A stretch of DNA of 64,000 bases, from assembly GCA_029261875.1 (NCBI GenBank), contig JAJDAL010000049.1, positions 124,001-188,000 of the forward strand, given 5' to 3'. Both the position numbers and the translations under genes were made by a program. The DNA comes from Deltaproteobacteria bacterium (GTDB lineage: Bacteria > Myxococcota_A > UBA9160 > JAJDAL01). The notes under the pieces were generated by a model. That model did not search any database, was not told the origin of the DNA, and was given only the letters and a program-made list of their open reading frames with translations. Below, in pieces: positions 18,210 through 25,633 of this stretch (position 1 is its first letter; each line of letters opens with the position of its first letter).

Positions 18210-19574
18210 ATGCCGCCGCCGCCCACCGCTGTTGCCACCATGATGGAATCGACGCCCGCGGAGCCGGATTCGAAGGTCAACCGCGACATCCTCCACGTCA
18301 TGGAGGACACCACCTTCGGTTGGCTCGCGCTCCTGCTCGTCGCCATCGGCACCGTGACGGGCGCCGGTGCCATCTGGTTCTATCAGGTCTACAAGGGCCT
18401 CGGAATCGCGGGCTACACACACCCGATCTTCTGGGGTGCGTACATCGTCACGTTCGTGTTCTGGGTCGGTATTGCGCACGCGGGAACCCTGATCTCAGCC
18501 ATCCTCTATTTGTTCCGCGCCAAGTGGCGCAATGCCATCAACCGAAGCGCCGAGGCGATGACGGTGTTCGCGGTGCTCACGGCGGGCCAGTTTCTCGGCA
18601 TCCACGTCGGCCGGATCTGGAAGTCGTATTTCATTCTCCCGTATCCGAACCAACGGGGACTCTGGGTCAATTTCAAGAGCCCGCTCTTGTGGGACACCTT
18701 CGCGATCTCCACCTACGGGACGATTTCCTTCCTGTTCCTCTTCGTTGGAATGATTCCCGACATCGCGATCGCTCGGGACCGCGCCACGGGTTGGCGCAAG
18801 CTGCTCTATACGGTTCTCGCCATGGGATGGCAGGGAACCTCGCGCCAGTGGAAATCCCACAACCGCACGGTGCTCCACCTATCGGGGCTCGCGACGCCGC
18901 TCGTGCTCTCGGTTCACAGTGTCGTGTCCTGGGACTTTGCCATGGCCATCGTACCCGGTTGGCACGCCACGATTTTCGCGCCGTATTTCGTTGCCGGCGC
19001 CATTTTTTCGGGCTTTGCCATGGTGCTGACGGTGATGATCCCGGTGCGGCGGATCTACAAGCTCGAGAGCTACATCACCAACTACCACTTCGAGAACATG
19101 ACTCGCTTCATCCTGCTCACGTCACTCATCGTGGGTTACGCGTACGGGGTCGAGTATTTCATCGCGTGGTATTCGGCGGTGGAGCCGGAACGCACGTCCT
19201 TCTGGTACCGCGCCTTTGGCCCTTACTGGATCTCCACGTGGATCATGATCATCTGTAACGGGGTGGTGCCACAGATCTTCTGGTTCAAGAAGTTCCGCAC
19301 GCATATCCCGACGATCTTCGTGGTGTCCGTGCTGATCAACATCGGCATGTGGTTCGAGCGGTATGTCATCATCATCACCGGCCTGTCGACCGAGTACAAC
19401 ACGTCCGTCTGGGGCGTCTATACACCCGCACCCGCGGAACTCATCATCATGGCCGGAAGTTTCGGCTTCTTCTCCATGTTCTTCTTGTTGTTCATCAAGG
19501 TCTTCCCGGTGATCGCCATCGCCGAGGTGAAGGAACTCGAAATCCACGCCAAGGCCCATGGAGGGTCCCACTAA
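18210..19574 (+). CDS. actC: ACIII subunit ActC, NrfD-like quinol-site membrane protein
   Basis: Integral membrane protein of the NrfD/PsrC family (454 aa, about ten helices), expected to carry the quinol-binding site of alternative complex III. Helices are clear at AIGTVTGAGAIWFYQVY, YIVTFVFWVGIAHAGTL, FLFLFVGMIPDIAI, FAPYFVAGAIFSGFAM and IIMAGSFGFFSMFFLL. Conserved family residues include the HAGTLISAILYLFRAKWR stretch. The gene starts 2 bp after actB, and its stop overlaps the actD start (TAATG). Confidence 0.94.
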   Translation: MPPPPTAVATMMESTPAEPDSKVNRDILHVMEDTTFGWLALLLVAIGTVTGAGAIWFYQVYKGLGIAGYTHPIFWGAYIVTFVFWVGIAHAGTLISAILYLFRAKWRNAINRSAEAMTVFAVLTAGQFLGIHVGRIWKSYFILPYPNQRGLWVNFKSPLLWDTFAISTYGTISFLFLFVGMIPDIAIARDRATGWRKLLYTVLAMGWQGTSRQWKSHNRTVLHLSGLATPLVLSVHSVVSWDFAMAIVPGWHATIFAPYFVAGAIFSGFAMVLTVMIPVRRIYKLESYITNYHFENMTRFILLTSLIVGYAYGVEYFIAWYSAVEPERTSFWYRAFGPYWISTWIMIICNGVVPQIFWFKKFRTHIPTIFVVSVLINIGMWFERYVIIITGLSTEYNTSVWGVYTPAPAELIIMAGSFGFFSMFFLLFIKVFPVIAIAEVKELEIHAKAHGGSH

Positions 19575-20086
19575 TGCCGCTCCTCCTGGGGGTTTACGAC
19601 AATCCCGCTCACGTCGTCGATTCCATCAAACGACTGCGAAATCGGGGCTTCGAAGACCTCGAAACCTATTCGCCGGCTCCGTTTCCCGAAATCGACGATG
19701 CGTTGATCGACAAACCCAGTCCCGTGCGTGCCTTTACGCTCATCGGCGGCTTGCTCGGGGTTGTGACGGGATACGCGCTGACGATCTGGATGTCCTACGA
19801 CTGGGAACTGCCCGTCGGCGGTAAGCCTTTTGCATCGATACCGCCCTACACCATCATCGCCTTCGAGCTCACGATTCTCTTCGGCGGTCTACTCACGGTG
19901 CTGGGCTTGTTCTTGATGGGCGGGCTTCCTCACGGACCCTTTGGTGTCACGGAGCCCGGCTACAGCAGTCGCTTCTCCGCCGAAGAATTCGGCGTTGCGG
20001 TGACGTGCGACGAACGCGATGTCGGTGAAATCGAAGCGCTCATGCGAGCGAACGGCGCAGGAGATGTAACCCTTGTCGAAGCCTAA
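19574..20086 (+). CDS. actD: ACIII subunit ActD (DUF3341)
   Basis: Membrane subunit of alternative complex III, 170 aa, DUF3341 family. The ATG at 19574 shares one base with the actC stop. The N-terminal half is a small cytoplasmic ferredoxin-like fold (LLGVYDNPAHVVDSIKRLRNRGF...ETYSPAPFPEI). Two membrane helices follow (LIGGLLGVVTGYALTIWM and IIAFELTILFGGLLTVLGLFLM), and then a C-terminal soluble end. Family role: structural. The gene overlaps actE by 14 bp. Confidence 0.92.
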   Translation: MPLLLGVYDNPAHVVDSIKRLRNRGFEDLETYSPAPFPEIDDALIDKPSPVRAFTLIGGLLGVVTGYALTIWMSYDWELPVGGKPFASIPPYTIIAFELTILFGGLLTVLGLFLMGGLPHGPFGVTEPGYSSRFSAEEFGVAVTCDERDVGEIEALMRANGAGDVTLVEA

Positions 20087-20645
20087 GCTGCGCGCAGCCG
20101 TAGCGCTCAGTGCGCTAGCGCTCTTCGCCATGGGCTGTTGGGAACAGTGGTCCGATACCTGGTTCCCGCAAATGAAATGGCAACACACGGTGCAGGCCTT
20201 CGAAGCCGTCAATCACAACGGCCAGGTCGAAGGGTTCACTCCGCCCGAGGGCGCGGTGCCGATCGACGGCGGCGAAGCTCCCGTGTCGACAGGGATGGAT
20301 GCGGCCTCCGTGGCCGCGGGGGACGCTCTCGTCAATCCGCGGGACCCGACGGATTATCGGTCGATTCAAAACGGCAAAGCGCAGTACGACACGTTCTGCG
20401 CCACCTGCCACGGCGCAACGGGTTTCGGTGACGGTCCCGTGAGTGCGATGGGTTCCCAATCGGGGCCGTTCGCCGGCGTTCTTCCTTTGATCGGTGTGGT
20501 CAAAGCGCGCACGGATGGACACATCTACACCACGATCCGCTACGGGCGCCGACGCATGCCGGCTTACGGTCGCATTCCCGCGGAAGACCGCTGGGACATC
20601 GTCAATTACGTGCGCTTCCTGGATTCCAAGGGAGGTCAATTGTGA
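20073..20645 (+). CDS. actE: ACIII subunit ActE, monoheme cytochrome c lipoprotein
   Basis: Lipid-anchored cytochrome c (190 aa) of alternative complex III. The TTG start at 20073 lies inside the end of actD; a GGAG site is about 10 bases upstream. A lipoprotein signal is seen (ALSALALFAMGC, lipid Cys22). A single CATCH heme site sits at about residue 110, with the class I cytochrome pattern and a distal Met in RRRMPAYGRI. It probably hands electrons to the terminal oxidase. It overlaps actF by 4 bp (GTGA). Confidence 0.92.
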   Translation: MSKPKLRAAVALSALALFAMGCWEQWSDTWFPQMKWQHTVQAFEAVNHNGQVEGFTPPEGAVPIDGGEAPVSTGMDAASVAAGDALVNPRDPTDYRSIQNGKAQYDTFCATCHGATGFGDGPVSAMGSQSGPFAGVLPLIGVVKARTDGHIYTTIRYGRRRMPAYGRIPAEDRWDIVNYVRFLDSKGGQL

Positions 20646-21910
20646 GTTCGGTCGCCGAGCGCGCCAATCCGCGGGCTCTGCCCCAACCGCTGACCACCGT
20701 CTGTGCGCTCCTCGCACTGGCGGGAATCGGCGCATTCTTGTGGGGCCTCGCCAGCGACAAGGAGACGACCTGGATCGCCTTCCACACCAATTACCTGTTC
20801 TTCGGTGCGATGGCGCAAGGCGGCTTGATCATCTCGTGCATCTTCGTGATCGTCGGCGCGCGTTGGCCCGGGCCCGTGCGGCGAATTGCCGAAGGCCTGG
20901 CTGCGTGGGTGCCCGTCACGCTGGTTCTGGGCGTTATCGGCTACTTCGGTCGCGATGTCATCTACGCGAACTGGTTGGGCCATCCGCCGCCGGGCAAGGA
21001 AGCCTGGCTCAACTCCACGCGACTCTACGCTACGGATATCTCGGTCTTCGCGATCCTCGCGCTGCTCACGGTCGTGTATCTCAAAGCGTCCGTGCGACCG
21101 ACCCTCAAGGGCGCAGCCGACCGCGCCACCGCGGCCAAGGGGATGTTCGAAAGCTGGTCGAGCAACTGGCGCGGGGACGAAGAAGAACGCGAGGAATCCG
21201 GCCGCCGCATGCGCGTGCTCGCACCCATCATCTGCCTCGTCTTCGCGTTCGGTTGGACCGCGATCGCCATCGACCAGGTGATGTCCCTCGAACCGACGTG
21301 GTTCTCGAATCTGTTCGGCGCCTACTTCGCGTGGGGTGGGTTCTTGACGGCGGTCGCCGCAACCGCGGTTCTGTGCGTGTGGCACCGCAACGCGCCCGGG
21401 TTGGAGGGCGAGTTCACCGAGGCGCGCTTTCACGATCTCGGGAAAATGGTTTTCGCCTTCTCGGTATTCTGGATGTACCTCTTCTTCTCCCAGTACCTCG
21501 TGATCTGGTACGGCAATCTTCCGGAGGAAACCCAGTTCATCCAGGGCCGTTTGGGATCGCAATTCCTACAGGACACGATCTACTTCGTCGGGGATCGCCT
21601 GCGCGAGCCCTACGCCATGGTGACGCTCTCGGTCTGGGTGTGCTGTTGGATCATTCCCTTCGTCGTGCTCCTGGGCCAACGGCCCAAGAAGACGCCGGCG
21701 ATTCTGGGAACGGTCTGCGTGATCCTCATACTCGGGTTTTGGCTCGAACGAAACGTTCTGATCTGGCCCTCGCTGCGGCCGGATGATTCCTTCGCCTGGG
21801 CGGGGGTCATTCAATTCACGATGGCGGCGGGTTTCTTCGGGGCATTCTCGCTGGTGTATCTCGTCTACACGCGTGTATTTCCGAGCCTCGCAGTTCCCGA
21901 GCGTTCCTAG
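20642..21910 (+). CDS. actF: ACIII subunit ActF, NrfD-like membrane protein
   Basis: Second NrfD-like polytopic subunit of alternative complex III (422 aa, about ten helices). Helices include TTVCALLALAGIGAFLWGL, YLFFGAMAQGGLIISCIFVI, ICLVFAFGWTAIAIDQVM and FAFSVFWMYLFFSQYLVIWYG. The last two carry family residues. It starts at GTG, overlapping the actE stop. It closes the operon; no oxidase genes follow, although caa3-type oxidase genes follow act operons in many genomes. Confidence 0.93.
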   Translation: MSSVAERANPRALPQPLTTVCALLALAGIGAFLWGLASDKETTWIAFHTNYLFFGAMAQGGLIISCIFVIVGARWPGPVRRIAEGLAAWVPVTLVLGVIGYFGRDVIYANWLGHPPPGKEAWLNSTRLYATDISVFAILALLTVVYLKASVRPTLKGAADRATAAKGMFESWSSNWRGDEEEREESGRRMRVLAPIICLVFAFGWTAIAIDQVMSLEPTWFSNLFGAYFAWGGFLTAVAATAVLCVWHRNAPGLEGEFTEARFHDLGKMVFAFSVFWMYLFFSQYLVIWYGNLPEETQFIQGRLGSQFLQDTIYFVGDRLREPYAMVTLSVWVCCWIIPFVVLLGQRPKKTPAILGTVCVILILGFWLERNVLIWPSLRPDDSFAWAGVIQFTMAAGFFGAFSLVYLVYTRVFPSLAVPERS

Positions 21911-21940
21911 AGGCCCCACGCAACCTGCTAGGCTTGCCGG

Positions 21941-23356
21941 GTGAGCGGACCGGGCCTGGTAACCCAACCGATCGAATTCCGCCTGCGCGGAGGGCGCGGA
22001 AGCGTCGCTCTCCACGAAAGTGGCATCCGCCACCCCGCTTCGGTGTTCTCGCGGCGGGAAACCTTCACTGATTACCGCGACATCACCCACATCGCGGACG
22101 GGGCGCAGTCCCTGCGACTCGCCAACTCCCGTTCGGTCTACATTCTCCCCCGAAGTTGGTTCACGGATCCTGACGGCGCGGATCGGCTCCTGGTGGCGCT
22201 TCGAGGGCGGATCTTTCGCCAACCCGGGGGATCGGAGCAACTCCAGCGCATGAACGACGTGGAGCGTCTCAGTCGCGCTTCTGCTGCGCCGCTCCTGGCG
22301 ACGCGGATCCTCGCCTTCGCCTGTGTTGTCGCCTACGTGTTGATGTGGCTGCGGGGACCCATCTTCTTCGAAATGGGATTCATGAACGACGTCCTGGTCG
22401 ACGCGGGAGAAACCTGGCGCCTGGTGACCGCAAATCTGGTGCATTGGTACCCGGGGTTTCCCTACCACCTGGCGCTCAACGTTCTCGGCATCCTGGCGCT
22501 TGGGTCCTTCACGGAGCGGGCGCTGGGTTCCGGCCGGACTTGGTTCGTGCTGGCGGTCTCGGGGCTGGTTGCGACGTGGGTGAGCGGCTGGGTGGGGCCC
22601 GTCAAAGCGTTCGGTGCGTCGGGAATGGTTTTCGGATTGGTGGGAGCGCTGCTGTGGCTCGAGTTCCGTTGTGTCGCCGAACTTCCGGCGGGCTGGCGCG
22701 TGCCCCGCGGCTTGTTGCTGGGCGCGCTGGCCGTCGATCTGTTGATCGGCGCGGTGGTCCCCTTCGTCGGGGGAGCGGCCCACGTGGGCGGTCTCGTTGC
22801 CGGAGTGGGGGCCGGCGCCCTGGTGGCTCGGGGCGGTCTTCGTCGGGAGCCTACGCCGAGGCTACTCGCACTGACCAACGCCGCGACGCTGGCGCTGGTG
22901 TTCCTGTCCGTATTCGCCATGGGGCGGGCCCTGGTGGGGGATCCGGGCGTGCTGGCCAAGCGGGGACAGCGGTTGCTCGAGCACGCGGATGTCCCGCCGG
23001 TGTTCTTGAACAACTACGCGTGGTTCATCGCAACCGAAGGACAACCCGACCCAAGGGAGGTCGATGTCGCGTTGACCCTGGCCGAACGCGCGGTCGAGGC
23101 GACGGAGTCACTCGACCCGAACTCGCTCGATACCTTGGCGGAACTCCAATATCTGGCGGGGTTCGAAGAGCGCGCGGTCAAGACGATCGAACGCGCCATC
23201 CAGCTGGCTCCCGGGGTCGGCTATTTCCGCGAACAGAAACGGCGCTTCACGGGCGAGCGGGAATGGGACGATCGGCCCGAGGAGCCGCAGGATCCGGAGC
23301 TTCCGATGGAACCCGAGCGTCTGTACGACGAACAGGCGCCTGCAATCAGCGTCTGA
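21941..23356 (+). CDS. Rhomboid-family intramembrane serine protease
   Basis: Polytopic membrane protease (471 aa, GTG start) with the rhomboid catalytic dyad: Ser in GASGMVFGLVG (about residue 228) and His in GGAAHVGGLVAG (about residue 280). The loop-1 WR (ETWRLVTANLVHW) and a helix with HLALNVLGILALG are also present. The roughly 115-residue N-terminal domain is soluble and beta-rich, a PH-like fold by appearance. The roughly 150 residues after the membrane domain look like TPR helices (NNYAWFIAT...LAERAVEATESLDPNSLDTLAELQYLAG). The gene overlaps the convergent MBL-fold gene by 11 bp. Confidence 0.9.
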   Translation: MSGPGLVTQPIEFRLRGGRGSVALHESGIRHPASVFSRRETFTDYRDITHIADGAQSLRLANSRSVYILPRSWFTDPDGADRLLVALRGRIFRQPGGSEQLQRMNDVERLSRASAAPLLATRILAFACVVAYVLMWLRGPIFFEMGFMNDVLVDAGETWRLVTANLVHWYPGFPYHLALNVLGILALGSFTERALGSGRTWFVLAVSGLVATWVSGWVGPVKAFGASGMVFGLVGALLWLEFRCVAELPAGWRVPRGLLLGALAVDLLIGAVVPFVGGAAHVGGLVAGVGAGALVARGGLRREPTPRLLALTNAATLALVFLSVFAMGRALVGDPGVLAKRGQRLLEHADVPPVFLNNYAWFIATEGQPDPREVDVALTLAERAVEATESLDPNSLDTLAELQYLAGFEERAVKTIERAIQLAPGVGYFREQKRRFTGEREWDDRPEEPQDPELPMEPERLYDEQAPAISV

Positions 23357-24308
23357 CGATGTCTCCATCCGCCGCGATCACCACGCGCCCCGAGTAGGTT
23401 TCCGCGACGACGCGCTCGAATTGAAAGTCGAACAGCGGTGGAGGCCGCAGGCGAACCAACGCCAGAGTTCCAACCTGGGCGCGTTCGGCGATGGCACCGA
23501 TGTCGTGGAGCGAGGTGTGGAGGGCGGCTTCGCGGCGCAAGCGTTCGGCGTTGTCACCGCCGGCCTCGATCGCGGCGTCGATCGAACGCGCCGAGACGGC
23601 TTCGTGAACCAGGATGTCGGATCCCGCCGCGAGGCGTTCGAGTTCGGTTGCCCCCCAACCCACACCGCTGACCACCGCGGACGCCTGTTTGGCTTCGAAG
23701 CGATAGGCGAGGGCGGGAAGCGGACCGCCCGGAAGCGGAACCGCCCGAATCGTGAGGTCGCCACGGGTTTCCGAAAAATCGGCTTCGACTTCGGTGACGT
23801 CGAAGGCCGCTCCATCCGTGGGCAGCCCGAGGCTTTGGGCGCGCGCCGATACGCCGATGCGGTGCGCGGCAGTCAGCGCATCCACCAGCTCGCGCGTTCC
23901 GCGCGGTCCCACCACGCGAAGGGGGGTTGTTCGCGGCGCGAGCCAACCGGTCAGCAAGAGATCGTCGAGACCGACCGTGTTCTCGGGAAGCAGGCTCGTC
24001 AGGTAAACGGTTCCCGGTTGGTCGATGGGAATCTCGGAAGCGCGCAGGGCTTCTGCAACCGCGCGCCCGGCGTCCACCAGCGCGATCTCTTCCCCCATAC
24101 CGATGGCCACGCACGGTCCGAGCCGCTGGTGGTTCTCGTAGCTGCTCCCGGTTCCGACCGCGACGACGGTCAGCTTCTCGAAGACCCGCGGTTCGAGGCC
24201 TTCGACGCCGGCGGCATACTCCTGGCGATGCCACTCGGCGACGGTGGCGATCCAGCCGCCGAACAAGAACACTCCGAACAGAATCATCAAGGGCACGCGT
24301 AATTTCAT
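23346..24308 (-). CDS. Metallo-beta-lactamase-fold protein lacking the metal ligands
   Basis: Membrane-anchored or exported protein (320 aa) with an N-terminal helix (LMILFGVFLFGGWIATV) and an RNase Z/arylsulfatase-like MBL fold: a VGTGSSYENHQRLGPC opening, LVDAG, and a C-terminal region with HEAV and HTSLHDIGAIAERA. Where family members have the metal motif THxHxDH, this protein has TSLLPEN (residues 104-110), so all four ligands are replaced. The second conserved Asp (tGDt) is also missing (SGVGW, 214-218), and the LTH strand reads LVR. Only His264 remains. It is probably a non-catalytic binding protein. It lies 2 bp downstream of purU, in one operon. Confidence 0.72.
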   Translation of the reverse strand: MKLRVPLMILFGVFLFGGWIATVAEWHRQEYAAGVEGLEPRVFEKLTVVAVGTGSSYENHQRLGPCVAIGMGEEIALVDAGRAVAEALRASEIPIDQPGTVYLTSLLPENTVGLDDLLLTGWLAPRTTPLRVVGPRGTRELVDALTAAHRIGVSARAQSLGLPTDGAAFDVTEVEADFSETRGDLTIRAVPLPGGPLPALAYRFEAKQASAVVSGVGWGATELERLAAGSDILVHEAVSARSIDAAIEAGGDNAERLRREAALHTSLHDIGAIAERAQVGTLALVRLRPPPLFDFQFERVVAETYSGRVVIAADGDIVRR

Positions 24309-24310
24309 CG

Positions 24311-25180
24311 CTAGGCAAACACCACGGTTTTGTTGTCGTATACCAGAACTCGGTCTTCGATGTGCCAGCGCACGGCGCGTGCCAGAACGGTCCGTTCGAG
24401 GTCGCGTCCCTTGCGAACGAGGTCGGCCGCGGTATCGCGGTGGGTCGTGCGCACGACGTCTTGCTCGATGATGGGGCCTTCGTCGAGCTCCGACGTGGCG
24501 TAATGCGCGGTTGCGCCAATCAGCTTCACGCCGCGCTCGTAGGCTTGGTGATAGGGCTTGCCGCCGGTAAAGGCGGGCAGGAACGAGTGATGGATGTTGA
24601 TGATTCGGTTGGGGTAGTGGCCGATCAGGTCTTCTGTCACCACTTGCATGTAGCGGGCCAGCACGACGAGGTCGATCTGTTTGGAATCGAGCAATTCGAT
24701 CTCGCGCGCTTCTTGCTCGCGCTTGGTCTGCTTCGTGATGGGAAACACGTGAAAATCGATCCCGAATTGTCGCGCCACGGATTCGAGCTCGGGATGGTTG
24801 CTCACGACCAGCGGAATCTCGCATTCGAGTTCGCCCGACCGATGGCGCCAGAGTAAATCGAACAGGCAGTGGTCGTAGCGGGAGACGAAAAGTGCGATCC
24901 GCTTGCGCTCGTTCGCGTAGGCGAGTCGCCATCCCATTTCGAAGCGCTGGGCGACCTCTTCGATCCCGGCCTCGAGGCTGACGCGGTCCGTGTGGATTTC
25001 CGACAGGTCGAATCGGATGCGCTGAAAGAACTGTCCCGCGATGGTGTCCGTGTGCTGGTCGGCGTCGAGGATGTTGGCGCCGTGACCGTAGAGCAGCTGT
25101 GCCAGAGCCGCGACGATCCCGCGACGGTCCGCACAGGTGACGTGCAACACAGCGGTTTTGGCGGGTTTTTCGGAACTCAC
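24311..25180 (-). CDS. purU: Formyltetrahydrofolate deformylase
   Basis: Hydrolyses 10-formyl-THF to formate and THF, balancing the one-carbon pool and supplying formate for purine synthesis. The protein has 289 aa. An N-terminal ACT domain (about 1-85, LHVTCADRRGIVAALAQLL) is followed by a formyltransferase-fold catalytic domain with VLARYMQVVTEDL, the NIHHSFLPAFTGGKPY signature and ATAHYATSELDEGPIIEQD. All are as in PurU. It is first in a two-gene operon with the MBL-fold gene. Its upstream gap contains a 26-nt imperfect hairpin (25230-25255) in the opposite leader region. Confidence 0.96.
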   Translation of the reverse strand: MSSEKPAKTAVLHVTCADRRGIVAALAQLLYGHGANILDADQHTDTIAGQFFQRIRFDLSEIHTDRVSLEAGIEEVAQRFEMGWRLAYANERKRIALFVSRYDHCLFDLLWRHRSGELECEIPLVVSNHPELESVARQFGIDFHVFPITKQTKREQEAREIELLDSKQIDLVVLARYMQVVTEDLIGHYPNRIINIHHSFLPAFTGGKPYHQAYERGVKLIGATAHYATSELDEGPIIEQDVVRTTHRDTAADLVRKGRDLERTVLARAVRWHIEDRVLVYDNKTVVFA

Positions 25181-25246
25181 GGCGACTCAGTCTAGCAACC
25201 CGTCGAGGGGCCGGCGGGCGCGTCTTGCCGGGGTAGAGGCGAAGGC

Positions 25247-25274
25247 TCTAGCCCCCACCGGGACCTTCCGATAA
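25247..25274 (+). promoter_or_regulatory. Weak sigma28-like promoter before the structured leader
   Basis: TCTA (25247-25250), a 16-bp spacer, then TCCGATAA (25267-25274). The -10 element differs from the FliA consensus GCCGATAA at one base and the spacer equals that of the two stronger copies at 34.7 and 37.0 kb. The -35 match is poor (TCTA against TAAA), and the site overlaps a hairpin arm. Confidence 0.25.
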
Positions 25275-25299
25275 GTTGCGGCTAGGGGACATCACTCAT

Positions 25300-25440
25300 C
25301 TCCGAGTCTCGTGCTGAGGGCCTTCAAAGTGGGGGTCCGAGCGGGGCGACCCGGACCGGTGGTATCGGCGACCGCCATACAGTCACGGGGTAAGCGGTAG
25401 GGTCTGGGCCCCGCCGCCCGTATCCACGCCGAGACGGAGG
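25300..25440 (+). ncRNA. Structured RNA element (candidate leader or ncRNA)
   Basis: An outer stem pairs CTCCG-(AG)-TCTCG (25300-25311) with CGAGACGGAG (25430-25439). Enclosed are GGTCC...GGACC with an inner GGG-GCGA-CCC tetraloop hairpin (about 25343-25367), and GTAT-C-GGC / GCC-ATAC (about 25372-25390). The fold resembles a multi-helix junction. The 3' arm of the outer stem covers most of the GGAGG ribosome site before ATG 25444. Signature sequences of tmRNA, RNase P RNA, SRP RNA and the common riboswitches were looked for by eye and not found. Strand choice follows the terminator at 25553-25614. Confidence 0.4.
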
Positions 25441-25443
25441 TAC

Positions 25444-25626
25444 ATGAATTGTCAAAACGCAACTCTACGGCGAGTGAGGTGGCGACGTCTTAGCCACGTC
25501 GATTCGCTGATTCGTCTCGATGTGGACCTGGGACGTTGTCCCAGTACCACCGATCCCGGGAGCGCGGGTGCCGTAGCCGCATCGGGTCACCGGACCCGCT
25601 CCCGGGATTTTTTTGTGCGCGTATAA
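25444..25626 (+). CDS. Possible small basic leader peptide (60 aa)
   Basis: This short frame has an unusually good ribosome site (CGGAGG, 3-4 bases before ATG) that lies in the closing arm of the RNA structure upstream. The peptide begins MNCQNATLRRVRWRRL and has no recognised family. The frame runs through both arms of the intrinsic terminator (25553-25614) and stops at TAA 25624-25626, 7 bp before the acyl-CoA synthetase ATG. This placement would suit a translated leader that disrupts the terminator. It could equally be a chance frame inside an RNA gene. Confidence 0.3.
   Translation: MNCQNATLRRVRWRRLSHVDSLIRLDVDLGRCPSTTDPGSAGAVAASGHRTRSRDFFVRV
25553..25614 (+). terminator. Intrinsic (Rho-independent) terminator
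   Basis: A 12-bp stem ATCCCGGGAGCG (25553-25564) / CGCTCCCGGGAT (25597-25608) is followed by seven T (25608-25614). The 32-nt loop contains a second small hairpin (GGGTC/GACCC). A further perfect hairpin CTGGGAC-GTT-GTCCCAG lies just upstream (25528-25544). It ends a plus-strand transcript immediately before the acyl-CoA synthetase gene. Confidence 0.8.
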
Positions 25627-25627
25627 T
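25622..25627 (+). promoter_or_regulatory. Consensus TATAAT box just before the acyl-CoA synthetase start
   Basis: TATAAT lies 6 bp before ATG 25634, so transcription from it would begin at about the start codon and give a leaderless mRNA. No matching -35 hexamer is seen; the position is taken by the terminator stem. It may be chance. Confidence 0.3.
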
Positions 25628-25633
25628 GCGCCC

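Larger units (their letters stand above)
25181..25443. other. Non-coding divergent region with strong secondary structure
   Basis: The 263 bp between purU and a small plus-strand frame contain no convincing gene. An inverted repeat at 25230-25255 (GGGG-TAGAG ... CTCTA-G-CCCC) is followed by a sigma28-like element and the multi-hairpin block at 25300-25440, each listed separately. Confidence 0.6.

Noticed and set aside
25300..25440. Structured region as tmRNA, RNase P RNA, SRP RNA or 6S RNA
   Set aside because: No tag frame with CCA end, no GAGGAAAGTCC, no SRP tetraloop context. A 6S-like closing stem and bubble could not be shown convincingly by eye.
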